The notes below the pieces were generated by a model, which worked only from the letters and a program-made list of their open reading frames with translations, searched no databases and was not told the DNA's origin. A DNA stretch of 64,000 bases, from assembly GCA_050633265.1 (NCBI GenBank), contig JBOEGE010000004.1:372001-436000 (forward strand). The letters run 5' to 3'. This document shows positions 26,098 to 35,190 of the stretch, piece after piece (the first letter of the stretch is position 1; each line of letters begins with the position of its first letter). The stretch comes from JBLHZY01 sp050633265 (GTDB taxonomy: Bacteria > Pseudomonadota > Alphaproteobacteria > Rhodobacterales > Rhodobacteraceae). The translations under genes and the position numbers were made by a program.

Positions 26098-29000
26098 ACC
26101 TGTTTTCCGTAACGACCCTGAAGAAGATTAAACCGAGCAAATGGCCACGCTGGCTGCGGATTGTCTTTACGGTTTTGATCGTGGTGGCGGTCTGTCTGGC
26201 GATCTGGATGATTGGCCCGCTTGTGGGCAGCGATTTTCTGTCCAAGCTTTGGTTCCGGCTGCTTGCGATCGGGCTGTTTGTTGGCACGATTGGGCTGATA
26301 ACATATTTGCGGTATCGCAAGCGAAGCCGCGCCGCTGCTGACATTGAAAACGCGCTGATTCCGCAAGAGCCAGAGGGCGATGGGGCCGAGTTGGCCGAGC
26401 GGATGCAAGGCGCGCTGGCCACATTGCGCAAGCGTGGCGGCAAGACCTATCTTTATGATCTGCCTTGGTATGTGATCATTGGCCCGCCCGGTGCAGGCAA
26501 GACAACGGCGCTTGCCAATTCGGGGATCGAGTTTCCGCTTTCGGGCCAAGATGGCGGCGTTGTCGAGGGCTTTGGTGGGACGCGCTATTGCGATTGGTGG
26601 TTTGCCGAAGAGGCGATCCTGATTGATACGGCTGGCCGTTATACGACCCACGATAGTGATCAAAAGGCCGATGAGACAAGCTGGCAAGCCTTCCTTGGCA
26701 TGCTCAAGCGCTCGCGGCCCAAACAGCCGATCAACGGCGTTATTCTGGCGTTTTCGGCCGAAGATATGCTCAAATCCTCGCCCGAGGAATTGGCGGCGCA
26801 TGCGCAAACCGTGCGCGCGCGGCTTGCTGAAATTCATGAAACATTGCGGGTCGATTTCCCCGTTTATGTGCTGTTCACCAAGGCGGATTTGGTTGCAGGT
26901 TTCCGCGAATATTTCTCTTCCTTTAGCGTCAATCGGCGCAAGCGTGTTTGGGGAGTTACGTTCCAAACCAAGGATCGCAAAGCGGCCACGCATGAGCAGG
27001 TGGCGGATGAGTTTGATGCGCTCGTTGGGCGCCTTTCCGATGAGGTAATGGACCGTCTGAGCGAAGAGCCCGATGGCATTTCGCGCATCGCTATCTTTGG
27101 TCTACCCGGCCAAATGGCGATGATGCGCGATCAAATTTCTGAGTTCATGCGCAAGGTTTTCGAACCAACGCGTTATGCCTCAAACGCCATTCTGCGCGGC
27201 TTTTATTTCACGTCAGGGACCCAAGAAGGCACGCCAATTGATCAGGTGCTTGGGGCGATGTCGCGCAATGATGGCGCGGCTGGTGCGGCCTTTAGCCCCT
27301 CTTTCATGTCGGGCAAGGGCAAGAGCTTTTTCCTGCATGATCTGCTCAAGGATGTGATCTTTGCAGAGCAGGATTGGGTTTCGCATGATCTTGGGGCTGT
27401 GCGCCGTGCGGCTGCGCTGCGGATCGCGGCGCTTTCGGTGATTGGGGCGGTGACGATCGGCCTTTTGGGCGCTTTTGGCTATAGCTATTGGCAGAATGCT
27501 TCTCTTGTGCGCACGGCGGCGGCCGAGGCCGATGCTTATGAACGCGCGGCCATTCAAGAGATCGAGCGCGAAGAGATTTCCGATACTGATCTGCGCCCGA
27601 TCATTCCCTATCTCAATCAGTTGCGAAACATGCCTGCAGGCTATGGCGCCTCTGAGACGCGCGGCGTGAGCGAGCGCTTTGGGCTTGGGCAGCGTGGGCG
27701 CCTCGCATCCGCGACCGAAAACGCCTATTCCGATGCGCTTGAGCGGATGCTGCGCCCGCGCCTGATCCTCGATATCGAGCGCCAGATGCAGCAAATTCGC
27801 GATGCCGAAGATGCCACACAGATTTATCGCGCGCTCAAAGTCTATATGCTGCTTGGCGGCCAAGGCGGGCGGGTTGATGATGCGGCGATCAAGGTCTGGT
27901 TTACTGAGGAATGGCGCGAGAATACGTTTGCCTCTGTTGCGGATCTGACAACGCGCGAGGATCTTGAGAGCCATTTGGATGCGATGCTCAACCTTGATGA
28001 TGATCGCGAAATTCAGGTCGATATTGATGAGAACATCATCAAGCGGGCGCGCGAAGCGATCGTGCAAATGCCGCTGGTGGATCAGGCCTATGCGCTGATT
28101 ATGGAGCGGGCTGATCTGGCGGGGCTGCCGGATTTCAACCTTGTGGATCGCACGGGCGATCAAGCATTGGTGGTGTTTTCTACCACGGATGGCTCGGATA
28201 TCACCGATGTCAGCATCCCGGCGATTTTTACGTATGAGGGGTTCTGGGCCTATTTCTTTCCGCAGCTTTCCGAGGTTGGCCAGCGGCTAAAGGATGATCA
28301 ATGGGTGCTTGGTGAAGAGGCCAATGCTGTTGATTTTGAAAGCCAGCTGCGCCGCTTGGATCGCACTTTGCAGTCGCGGTATCAGCAGGATTTCCGTGCG
28401 GCTTGGGAAGGGATGTTTGCCCGGATTTCGCTTGCTTCTATGTCGGCGGATAAGCCGCGCTATGATGCGCTTGGGGCGGCGTCTTCGGCCGTTGCTTCGC
28501 CGATATTGCGCCTCGTCAAAGAGGTCTCAGCCGAGACAAAACTGACCCGCGAAATGGAAGATCTCAAGAATCTCTCGCCCGAGGATATGGCCAAAGTGAT
28601 GGCTGGTGGCGGAGAAGGCGGCGGGGCTGGTGGTGAAGTTGCGGGCGATGTTGGCAATTCGGTCGTTGCGCGGATGCGCAGCCGATCCTCTGGCGTGCAG
28701 CGGATCCTGTTTGATGCGCTGACCAGTGGCAATAAATCGCAGCAGCGGGTGAATGGCTCTTCTGATGGTATGATGCGCCCGATTGAGCGGATTGAGGAAG
28801 ATTTTGAGGAATGGCATCTTGTTCTTGAGGGGGCGCCTGGCGCGCGGCCTATTGATGCGATTTTGGCCGATCTGGATGCGATCCGTTCCAACCTGCGCCT
28901 TGCCGATGCCAATCCGGCCCAGTCGGCCGCGCTTTTGCCGCAGTTGCTTTCTAATCTGACGCGCAATAATTCGCGCCTTCCTGATGCGCTAGAGCGGCTG

Positions 29001-29744
29001 GTGAATGATGCCGAAGAAGATTTCCGTGCCGATGCGCGCGATGCCACTTTGGACGAGATGAACCGCGCCCTGACCAATCAGATCACCTTCAATTGCCGCG
29101 AGAATATCGCTTCGGTCTTTCCTTTTGCCAGATCGCCGCGCCAGCTCGCAACGACCGAATTTGGCAAGTTCTTTGGCCCCGGCGGCGATATGGATCGTTT
29201 CTTTAATGAGTTCCTCGCCAACCATGTTGAAAGGACTTCTGATGGATTGGCCTACCGCGCGGATAGCCCGCTTTATGATCGGCTTTCGCCAACCGCGCTG
29301 AAGCAATTTGATCGGGCCGAACGTATCCGGCGCGCCTTTTTTGCTGCCGGAGGAACCCAGCCTGAGGTGCAGATCACCGTTGCTCATGTGGACAGCCACA
29401 GCTCGGTTGCCCGCGCTCAGCTAGAGATCAACGGGACCAATATTTTGACCCAGCGCGGCGATCAGCCCAAAACGGCCGTTTGGCCCGGTGCGGGCGCTTC
29501 GACAACGCTGGCACTGTTTCCCTCGCTTGATCGCGAAAGCTCGATGAATTTTCGCGGCGGGCCTTGGACGATCATCCAGTTTTTGCGCGCGGCTTCGTCG
29601 CGGCAATCTTCGGGCAATAGCATGCGGGTGACCTATAATATCGGCGGGCGCTCCATCACCTATGATATTGGCGTTAATGCTGTGACCAACCCGTTCACGA
29701 TGGCCGAACTCTCAGAGTTTCGATGCCCAAGCAGCCTTGATTGA
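26094..29744 (+). CDS. tssM: T6SS membrane ATP-binding protein TssM
   Basis: TssM (IcmF) spans the inner membrane and periplasm and forms the T6SS trans-envelope channel with TssL. The 1,216-residue protein has two membrane segments near residues 20-75, a cytoplasmic NTPase-like domain with an intact Walker A GPPGAGKTTAL (about 130-140) and LIDTAGRY, a third membrane segment (about 440-460) and a long periplasmic domain. The start is TTG at 26094, overlapping the tssL stop and preceded by GGGAGGGG. Where TssJ is present it holds the C-terminal domain to the outer membrane; no TssJ was found here. Confidence 0.95.
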   Translation: MNLFSVTTLKKIKPSKWPRWLRIVFTVLIVVAVCLAIWMIGPLVGSDFLSKLWFRLLAIGLFVGTIGLITYLRYRKRSRAAADIENALIPQEPEGDGAELAERMQGALATLRKRGGKTYLYDLPWYVIIGPPGAGKTTALANSGIEFPLSGQDGGVVEGFGGTRYCDWWFAEEAILIDTAGRYTTHDSDQKADETSWQAFLGMLKRSRPKQPINGVILAFSAEDMLKSSPEELAAHAQTVRARLAEIHETLRVDFPVYVLFTKADLVAGFREYFSSFSVNRRKRVWGVTFQTKDRKAATHEQVADEFDALVGRLSDEVMDRLSEEPDGISRIAIFGLPGQMAMMRDQISEFMRKVFEPTRYASNAILRGFYFTSGTQEGTPIDQVLGAMSRNDGAAGAAFSPSFMSGKGKSFFLHDLLKDVIFAEQDWVSHDLGAVRRAAALRIAALSVIGAVTIGLLGAFGYSYWQNASLVRTAAAEADAYERAAIQEIEREEISDTDLRPIIPYLNQLRNMPAGYGASETRGVSERFGLGQRGRLASATENAYSDALERMLRPRLILDIERQMQQIRDAEDATQIYRALKVYMLLGGQGGRVDDAAIKVWFTEEWRENTFASVADLTTREDLESHLDAMLNLDDDREIQVDIDENIIKRAREAIVQMPLVDQAYALIMERADLAGLPDFNLVDRTGDQALVVFSTTDGSDITDVSIPAIFTYEGFWAYFFPQLSEVGQRLKDDQWVLGEEANAVDFESQLRRLDRTLQSRYQQDFRAAWEGMFARISLASMSADKPRYDALGAASSAVASPILRLVKEVSAETKLTREMEDLKNLSPEDMAKVMAGGGEGGGAGGEVAGDVGNSVVARMRSRSSGVQRILFDALTSGNKSQQRVNGSSDGMMRPIERIEEDFEEWHLVLEGAPGARPIDAILADLDAIRSNLRLADANPAQSAALLPQLLSNLTRNNSRLPDALERLVNDAEEDFRADARDATLDEMNRALTNQITFNCRENIASVFPFARSPRQLATTEFGKFFGPGGDMDRFFNEFLANHVERTSDGLAYRADSPLYDRLSPTALKQFDRAERIRRAFFAAGGTQPEVQITVAHVDSHSSVARAQLEINGTNILTQRGDQPKTAVWPGAGASTTLALFPSLDRESSMNFRGGPWTIIQFLRAASSRQSSGNSMRVTYNIGGRSITYDIGVNAVTNPFTMAELSEFRCPSSLD

Positions 29745-29765
29745 TCGATGCAGGAGGGGGCGCCA

Positions 29766-30476
29766 GTGATCGGTATTTTGGGCAAGCATCCGGGCTTTGG
29801 CGATTTCATTTCGCATGGGCTTGGGGCGGCCAATACCGCTTGGTTTGAGCGCTGGCTTGGCGCCGTTTTGCCCAAGGTGCGCAGTGATCTCGATAGCCGT
29901 TGGGAAGCGGTTTACGACAATGCGGCTGATCTTCGCTTCTGGATTGGCGCGCAGTTGATAGAGGGCGCAAGCGGCCCGGCTTACGGGGTTTTGCGCGCCT
30001 CTCGGGATCGGGTTGGGCGGCGCTATCCTTTGATTGCAGCCGCTATCGGCAGCAGCCTTTATCCGCCCGCACTAGAAACAGAACAGGCGCCGTATGAAGC
30101 GCTGAGCGGTGCATTTGATGCCTTGTCTGAAGCGCCCGAAAGCGCGCAGGCAATCGCGGATAAGATCACAGAGGCAGCGGGGGACTTGGCCCCTTGTGAG
30201 CCGCTTGGGATCGGCGCGCCATTGTTTGCGGCAAACCCTGATCCTGATCCGGCGGGGCTTTGGGCCGTAGCTTCAACGATTGATCATTTGCGGGCCGCAT
30301 CTGCGCGGGCTTATTTCTGGACGAAGGGCGATGGGGCACGCGCCGCGACGGTGTATTCCGCAGCTGTGATGCCTGACGCGGCTGTGCTTGCATGGCTTTG
30401 GGAGGGCAGTGCGCTTGAGGCGGCTGTTGAGGAAGAAAGCGGCGCAGACCCGCAGTATGAGGTTGGTTATGAATAG
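29766..30476 (+). CDS. tagF: T6SS post-translational repressor TagF
   Basis: TagF (ImpM-type) is a cytoplasmic negative regulator that holds back T6SS assembly, in some species by binding the FHA protein. The 236-residue product has the family opening GILGKHPGFGDFI, then RVGRRYPL and the C-terminal FWTKGDG. I chose GTG at 29766 because AGGAGG lies eight bases upstream and the family usually begins right before G-x-x-GK-x-P; an ATG at 29748 is the alternative. It lies between tssM and pppA and overlaps pppA by 8 bases. In Agrobacterium, TagF and PppA are fused; here they are separate. Confidence 0.92.
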   Translation: MIGILGKHPGFGDFISHGLGAANTAWFERWLGAVLPKVRSDLDSRWEAVYDNAADLRFWIGAQLIEGASGPAYGVLRASRDRVGRRYPLIAAAIGSSLYPPALETEQAPYEALSGAFDALSEAPESAQAIADKITEAAGDLAPCEPLGIGAPLFAANPDPDPAGLWAVASTIDHLRAASARAYFWTKGDGARAATVYSAAVMPDAAVLAWLWEGSALEAAVEEESGADPQYEVGYE

Positions 30477-31212
30477 CGAGTATTTCTCATACGAGACGGG
30501 CGCGGCGACGGATCAGGGCTGTGTGCGCGATCACAATGAGGACAGCCATCTTGAGCGGCCTGAGTGCGGTATTTGGGTTGTTGCGGATGGGATGGGCGGC
30601 CATGCGGCGGGGGATTTCGCCTCACAAACCATCACCGAAGAACTGGCCTCTGTTGGGATGCCCGGATCAGCGGGCGATCTTCAGGCGCGCTTTATGGAGC
30701 GGCTGCGGCGCGCCCATATGCGCATCATTCAGCACGCCGAAACGCTTGGCGGTGGAACCGTGGGGGCGACGCTTGTTGGCTTGCTCGCCTTTGAGGATGC
30801 TTTTGCATGTATTTGGTCGGGCGACAGCCGGATTTACCTTATGCGCGGCGGTGTTTTAACGCAGCAAACTCAAGATCATACCGAGGTGCGCGAGCTTTTG
30901 GATTCTGGCGCCATCACCGAACAACAAGCCGCTGAATGGCCGCGCAAGAACGTGATCACCCGCGCAATCGGCGTCTCGCCTGAGCCCAATTGCGATGTGG
31001 TTTCTGGGCAGCTTGAGCCGGGCGATAGCTTTCTTTTGTGTTCGGACGGGTTGACCGAACATCTTGAGGATCATGAGCTGGCGGAGCTGATGCATGCGCC
31101 CTCTGCACAAGCGGCCTGTGATGCGATGATCGCCGAGACATTGGCGCGCGGCGCGCGTGATAATGTGACGGCTGTTGTGCTGCGCTGTCATCCGCCGATG
31201 ATGGGAGGCTAA
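30469..31212 (+). CDS. pppA: T6SS PP2C-type serine/threonine phosphatase PppA
   Basis: PppA removes phosphate from proteins phosphorylated by PpkA and so resets T6SS activation. The 247-residue cytoplasmic enzyme has the PP2C metal-binding motifs: DQGCVRDHNEDS, VVADGMGGHAAG, WSGDSRIYL and RDNVTAVVL. I use the ATG at 30469, which follows GAGG and starts the protein just before the first motif; longer in-frame starts lie inside tagF. ppkA follows after four bases, so phosphatase and kinase are produced together. Confidence 0.95.
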   Translation: MNSEYFSYETGAATDQGCVRDHNEDSHLERPECGIWVVADGMGGHAAGDFASQTITEELASVGMPGSAGDLQARFMERLRRAHMRIIQHAETLGGGTVGATLVGLLAFEDAFACIWSGDSRIYLMRGGVLTQQTQDHTEVRELLDSGAITEQQAAEWPRKNVITRAIGVSPEPNCDVVSGQLEPGDSFLLCSDGLTEHLEDHELAELMHAPSAQAACDAMIAETLARGARDNVTAVVLRCHPPMMGG

Positions 31213-31216
31213 GCGC

Positions 31217-33448
31217 ATGGCGGATGATCCCAAAGAGCCCGGCGACGAGGAAGACAGCGCAGAAAAGAGCGCCGTTGAAACGCCCATAGAGGCCGCGCCA
31301 AAAGCGCCGCCCAGCGAAGAGGTTTCGGATCGCACCGAAATTGCGCCCTCTGCACTTGCCGCGCCGATACCTGCGCCAGAAGCGCCGGTTTCGCCCCCCG
31401 CAGAGGCCGAGAAACCGGCCGCGCAGCCCCATGATGAAACCGTGCCCATCGGGACGCTGATCAACAACAATTATGAAATCAAAGCGATGATCCAAGCCGG
31501 CGGCATGGGCGAAGTTTATCGCGGCGAGAATTCCTTTACCGGCGATCCTGTCGCGATCAAAATCGTGCTGCGTGCCCTTGCGCATGACGAGAAAATCGCA
31601 GGCCTTTTCCGCCGTGAAGCGCGCATTCTGTGTCAGCTCTCTGATCAAGCGATCGTGCGCTATTACAACTTTGTGCATGATCAGGATCTGGATCGTTTCT
31701 GCCTGATTATGGAGTTCATTGATGGCAAGCCGCTTTCCGATCATGTGAAGGATAACGGCCCGATCAGCGTTGAAGATGCGCGTGAGTTGATCGTTCGTTT
31801 GGCCGAAGGTCTGGGCCGCGCGCATGAGGTCGATGTGGTGCACCGCGACCTTTCGCCTGACAATGTGATGCTGCGCGGCGGCTCGGTTCATGATGCGGTG
31901 TTGATTGATTTCGGTATCGCCAAAAGCACGGAGATGTCGGAAGGGACCCTTCACGGGCAATTCGCCGGCAAGTTCAAATATATCTCGCCCGAGCAGCTCG
32001 GGCATTACGATGGCGTGGTCGGTCCGCGCACCGATGTTTACGGGCTTGCGCTGTTGATGGCGGCAGCGCTTCAGGGCGAACCGCTTGATATGGGCAGCTC
32101 GATTGTTGAGGCGGTGAATGCGCGCCGCGCGATCCCTGATCTAAGTGGGATTGATCCGGCGCTGCGCCCGCTTTTGGCCCATATGCTTGAGCCAGACCCA
32201 ACCAATCGGCCTGCGCGGATGTCGGATGTTGTGCGCTTGTTGCGCAATCCGGCTGAGATCCCCGCGCGCTATGGTCAGGCAACGCCGATTGCTTCGCCAG
32301 AGGCCGATGATCGCACGGTGATCGGCGGGCTTGGGGCGGCGGCGAATGCTGCGCCTGTGCCAAAGGCTGCACCGGGCGGTTTTGCGCCAACGGCGGCTGT
32401 TGGCGATGCGCGCGGCGTTCAGGCCCCCCCAACAGGCGGGATCAATCGCCTTACAACAGGGCTTGAAGGGGATGCTGAATCCGTAAGCCCCTTTGGCAAT
32501 TCAACGGCGCATCCTGGTGCCTTTTCTATCCCGCCCGGCAGCACGACCCAAGCGCCCCGGCGCAAGAAGCGCAAGAACACAGGCCTGCGCAATGCGGCGA
32601 TTGTTGTTATCGGGCTTGGGCTGGCGGGTTTTGTTGCGGATCGCGCAGGGCTTGTGGATAAGCTCTTGGGGGATGCGCAGGTTGTGGCCGAAAGCAGCGC
32701 GGCTGAAACGCCTGAAACCGAAGCAACCGAAGCCGCCAAACCGCCACCCGGTATTTTAACCCGCGAGCGCTTTTTGGCGGAATTTGACAGCGGCGCCTGC
32801 ACCTATGCAACGCGGGTGACCTCGGGCGCCAATTCGGGCTTGATCGAGGGATATGCGCAGGCAGGCGAGGCGTTTAATGGCTTGCCCGTGGCCTATGAAG
32901 AGCAATTTGGCGCGCGCCCTGAGGTGATTGATCGGGTGATTGATCCGGTGCAATGCGCCGCGCTTGAGTTTGCGCGTGCGGTTCAGGCGGCGGGGAAGAC
33001 GGCACCGGTTCTAACGTTGAATGCGGATGCGGTGGAAAGCGGTGATACGCTGCGCGGCACATTGCGGGGCTTTAAAGAGCGCAACATGTGGGTGTTTCTC
33101 GTGTCTGGTGGGGGCGGCGTTTATAATCTTACGCCGCGTTTGGAAGAGACCGGGAATGATGCTTATAGCTTTGGGTTTGGGCTTAATCGCGGCGAGGGCG
33201 GCGGGCCGACCTCGAACCTGATTGTTGCTGTGGCCTCGCCCCAGCCTTTGATCAATGCCGCGGCTGCCGCAGATGGTGCATTGGCATCAGAGTTATTGCC
33301 ATTGGTTCAGGCCGAGATCGCCGGGCGCGGCCATGATGCGGCTGTTTCGGTTAGCTTTTTTGATCTGGTTGATGAGGGCGCTTTGAGCGCTGAGGAAGAG
33401 ACAACAAAGAGCGATGACGATGCCTCTGAAGGCAGTGCTCAGGAATAG
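31217..33448 (+). CDS. ppkA: T6SS receptor-type serine/threonine kinase PpkA
   Basis: PpkA is a transmembrane kinase that starts T6SS activation by threonine phosphorylation. The 743 residues comprise a Pro/Ala/Glu-rich N-terminus, a complete kinase domain (about 86-340: AGGMGEVYRG loop, Lys115, HRDLSPDN with Asp211, DFG with Asp231), a linker with DDRTVIGG (Thr367), one membrane segment (about 459-477) and a periplasmic domain (about 500-743). That last domain resembles the C-terminus of the TonB-like protein encoded next door, with matching Cys positions and SGDTLRGT. It is therefore not the von Willebrand-type domain of Pseudomonas PpkA. GGGAGG precedes the ATG. Confidence 0.94.
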   Translation: MADDPKEPGDEEDSAEKSAVETPIEAAPKAPPSEEVSDRTEIAPSALAAPIPAPEAPVSPPAEAEKPAAQPHDETVPIGTLINNNYEIKAMIQAGGMGEVYRGENSFTGDPVAIKIVLRALAHDEKIAGLFRREARILCQLSDQAIVRYYNFVHDQDLDRFCLIMEFIDGKPLSDHVKDNGPISVEDARELIVRLAEGLGRAHEVDVVHRDLSPDNVMLRGGSVHDAVLIDFGIAKSTEMSEGTLHGQFAGKFKYISPEQLGHYDGVVGPRTDVYGLALLMAAALQGEPLDMGSSIVEAVNARRAIPDLSGIDPALRPLLAHMLEPDPTNRPARMSDVVRLLRNPAEIPARYGQATPIASPEADDRTVIGGLGAAANAAPVPKAAPGGFAPTAAVGDARGVQAPPTGGINRLTTGLEGDAESVSPFGNSTAHPGAFSIPPGSTTQAPRRKKRKNTGLRNAAIVVIGLGLAGFVADRAGLVDKLLGDAQVVAESSAAETPETEATEAAKPPPGILTRERFLAEFDSGACTYATRVTSGANSGLIEGYAQAGEAFNGLPVAYEEQFGARPEVIDRVIDPVQCAALEFARAVQAAGKTAPVLTLNADAVESGDTLRGTLRGFKERNMWVFLVSGGGGVYNLTPRLEETGNDAYSFGFGLNRGEGGGPTSNLIVAVASPQPLINAAAAADGALASELLPLVQAEIAGRGHDAAVSVSFFDLVDEGALSAEEETTKSDDDASEGSAQE

Positions 33449-33469
33449 CGTGGCGCGCCGAATTTGCGC

Positions 33470-34789
33470 TTAGCGCACATCAAACGGCACCATGGCATAA
33501 GAGGCGCCACCGCGCAGATCCTTTTCTAGCGCCGGAAAGAAATCCTCGGCCAATTGCCCGGTTTTCTCAGCAACCGATGCGGGCCTTCCCGATGTTGCCA
33601 CAGCAAGCAAAAGTTGGCTGGTATCGCGCGGCGCGCCGTTGCGGGTTACCGGGACATCAAAGCGCGCCTTACCTGCGCCAAAGCTCACAAATTCGCCCAA
33701 ATCCTGGACAACGCCATTGTCATCAATCAACAGCAGCGTGAGAAAGCGCCCGGCCGCATTGCCGACAGTTCCGCTCAGATAGCCGCCGCTGGCGATTTTT
33801 TCCGCAGTGACATTGATTGAGAGGCGAAAGGCGGGATAGCGATCGCGGGTGCGGATGAAATCAATCGCGGCGCATTGGCGGCCATCGACAAGAAGAGGGC
33901 GCTGCGCGGGAGGGGTGGCGACATCGGCAAAGGCTTGGGTTGCAAAGCTTTGGATCGCGCTTTCTTGGGAGGCGAGCAGTACAAGCTCGATCCCGCCATT
34001 GCGGCTTTGCGGCAGGGCAATCAAGCATGGCTCGCCCACGAGGCCGCGAATGCGCGCAATCATTTCTGAGATCGCTTTGCCGGCTGAGGGATCAGTGCCC
34101 GGCGCGCCTTCGGGATTGGGCGGGGCAGGTGTAGGCACAGGGTTTGACCGCGGCAGAACTGTTTGCTGAGCGATCACGCGCTCTGGCATGGCTTGGTTTT
34201 GGATGGCGGAGATGCGCTCTGGGGCGGCGCCATCGGGGCCAAGAGCGCGCAGGCGGGTGCCAGATTGCGGCGCAAGCGGTTTGATCCGCTCAACGGTTTG
34301 GGCGCTGCCAGCGATGGGGCTTAGGGTTTGGGGTGCGATGCGCTCAACTTCAACCGGAGCGGGGGTTAGGCGCTCTACGGTTTCGGGTTCGATTACTTCC
34401 GGCTCGATGACTTCGGGTTCGATCTCCTCGGGCTCAATCACTTCCGGCTCGACGGGTTCGGGCACTACTTCCTCGGGAGCTTCGGGCTCCGGTTCGGGCA
34501 CGAGGTCTGGTTCGGCTTCCGGCGTGCTTTCCTCGGGTGTTTCCTCGTCTGGATAGGCCTCTGTCGGCGGGGTGCTTTCTTCGCTGATGTTTTGAAGGGT
34601 GATCGGATCAAGGACAAGGGAGGTCACTGTGATTTCAGGGATCTGCGTTTCGTTTCCGGCATCCGCGCCAAGCCCGTTGTAAAGCTCAAGCATACCAAAG
34701 ATCAGCGCCGCATGGACCAGCGTAGAAAAGCCAAATCCAGCCAGCCAATGCAGCCGTTTGCCCGGCTTGGTGATGCCTACAAGGCTCAT
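33470..34789 (-). CDS. TonB/TolA-like energy-transducing protein of the T6SS locus
   Basis: A 439-residue protein of TonB-like design, not a standard TonB. Residues 14-36 form one N-terminal membrane helix containing SxxxH (Ser22 and His26 in FSTLVHAALIFG), the motif that TonB uses to respond to ExbBD. Residues about 60-180 are an extended Pro/Glu linker with PEVIEPE-type repeats suited to spanning the periplasm. Residues about 245-439 form a domain resembling the periplasmic part of PpkA (QCAA, SGGYLSGT, LLLAVAT) in place of a TonB C-terminal domain. It is the last gene of the exbB-exbD-exbD-tonB-like operon and starts inside the end of the second exbD. It converges on ppkA with 21 bases between. 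Confidence 0.85.
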   Translation of the reverse strand: MSLVGITKPGKRLHWLAGFGFSTLVHAALIFGMLELYNGLGADAGNETQIPEITVTSLVLDPITLQNISEESTPPTEAYPDEETPEESTPEAEPDLVPEPEPEAPEEVVPEPVEPEVIEPEEIEPEVIEPEVIEPETVERLTPAPVEVERIAPQTLSPIAGSAQTVERIKPLAPQSGTRLRALGPDGAAPERISAIQNQAMPERVIAQQTVLPRSNPVPTPAPPNPEGAPGTDPSAGKAISEMIARIRGLVGEPCLIALPQSRNGGIELVLLASQESAIQSFATQAFADVATPPAQRPLLVDGRQCAAIDFIRTRDRYPAFRLSINVTAEKIASGGYLSGTVGNAAGRFLTLLLIDDNGVVQDLGEFVSFGAGKARFDVPVTRNGAPRDTSQLLLAVATSGRPASVAEKTGQLAEDFFPALEKDLRGGASYAMVPFDVR

Positions 34790-35190
34790 GGGGCGGGCCG
34801 CTCGTGGATGGTGACAAGGCGGATTTCGGCTTCGGCCAATTCTGGCATCCCGGCGATTTCCAGCAAAGCAGAGGCGGGCGCGTTTTTGTTGATCAGCACG
34901 TGCAATGTATAGGGTGCGGTGAAGCCGTCTGTTGCGGGGCCGATCAATTCGCGCGCGACGGAGACGCCGTTAAGCGCCCATGATCCATCCGCGTTGACCA
35001 CAAGGATTGGTTCGGGAAGTTGATCCAGCGGCAGCTCGGATGTCTCTGTCAGCTCGACCCCGGAGCTTGGCGGATTGAGCAACTGCCCGGTCGCCAGAAA
35101 GAAAAAGATGAGCAGCAGCACGATATTTACAATCGGCAAGGACACATCCAGTTTCACCCGGCTGGGTTGGGCTTTGGGGGCAACGCTCAT
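34786..35190 (-). CDS. ExbD/TolR-family protein lacking the membrane Asp
   Basis: A 134-residue ExbD/TolR-type protein: short cytoplasmic start, one membrane helix (about residues 14-37, DVSLPIVNIVLLLIFFFL) and a small periplasmic domain. Aligning PIVNIVLLLIF to the family PLIDVMLVLLIF puts Asn22 at the position of the invariant proton-path Asp. The partner encoded just upstream keeps that Asp. This copy may therefore be a structural half of a mixed ExbD dimer. It overlaps both neighbours by four bases, so the stoichiometry is probably set by coupled translation. Confidence 0.85.
   Translation of the reverse strand: MSVAPKAQPSRVKLDVSLPIVNIVLLLIFFFLATGQLLNPPSSGVELTETSELPLDQLPEPILVVNADGSWALNGVSVARELIGPATDGFTAPYTLHVLINKNAPASALLEIAGMPELAEAEIRLVTIHERPAP

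Noticed and set aside
30956..32005. 349-codon minus-strand frame opposite ppkA
   Set aside because: It is antisense to a kinase with all catalytic motifs, and its product is His/Arg-rich without domain character.
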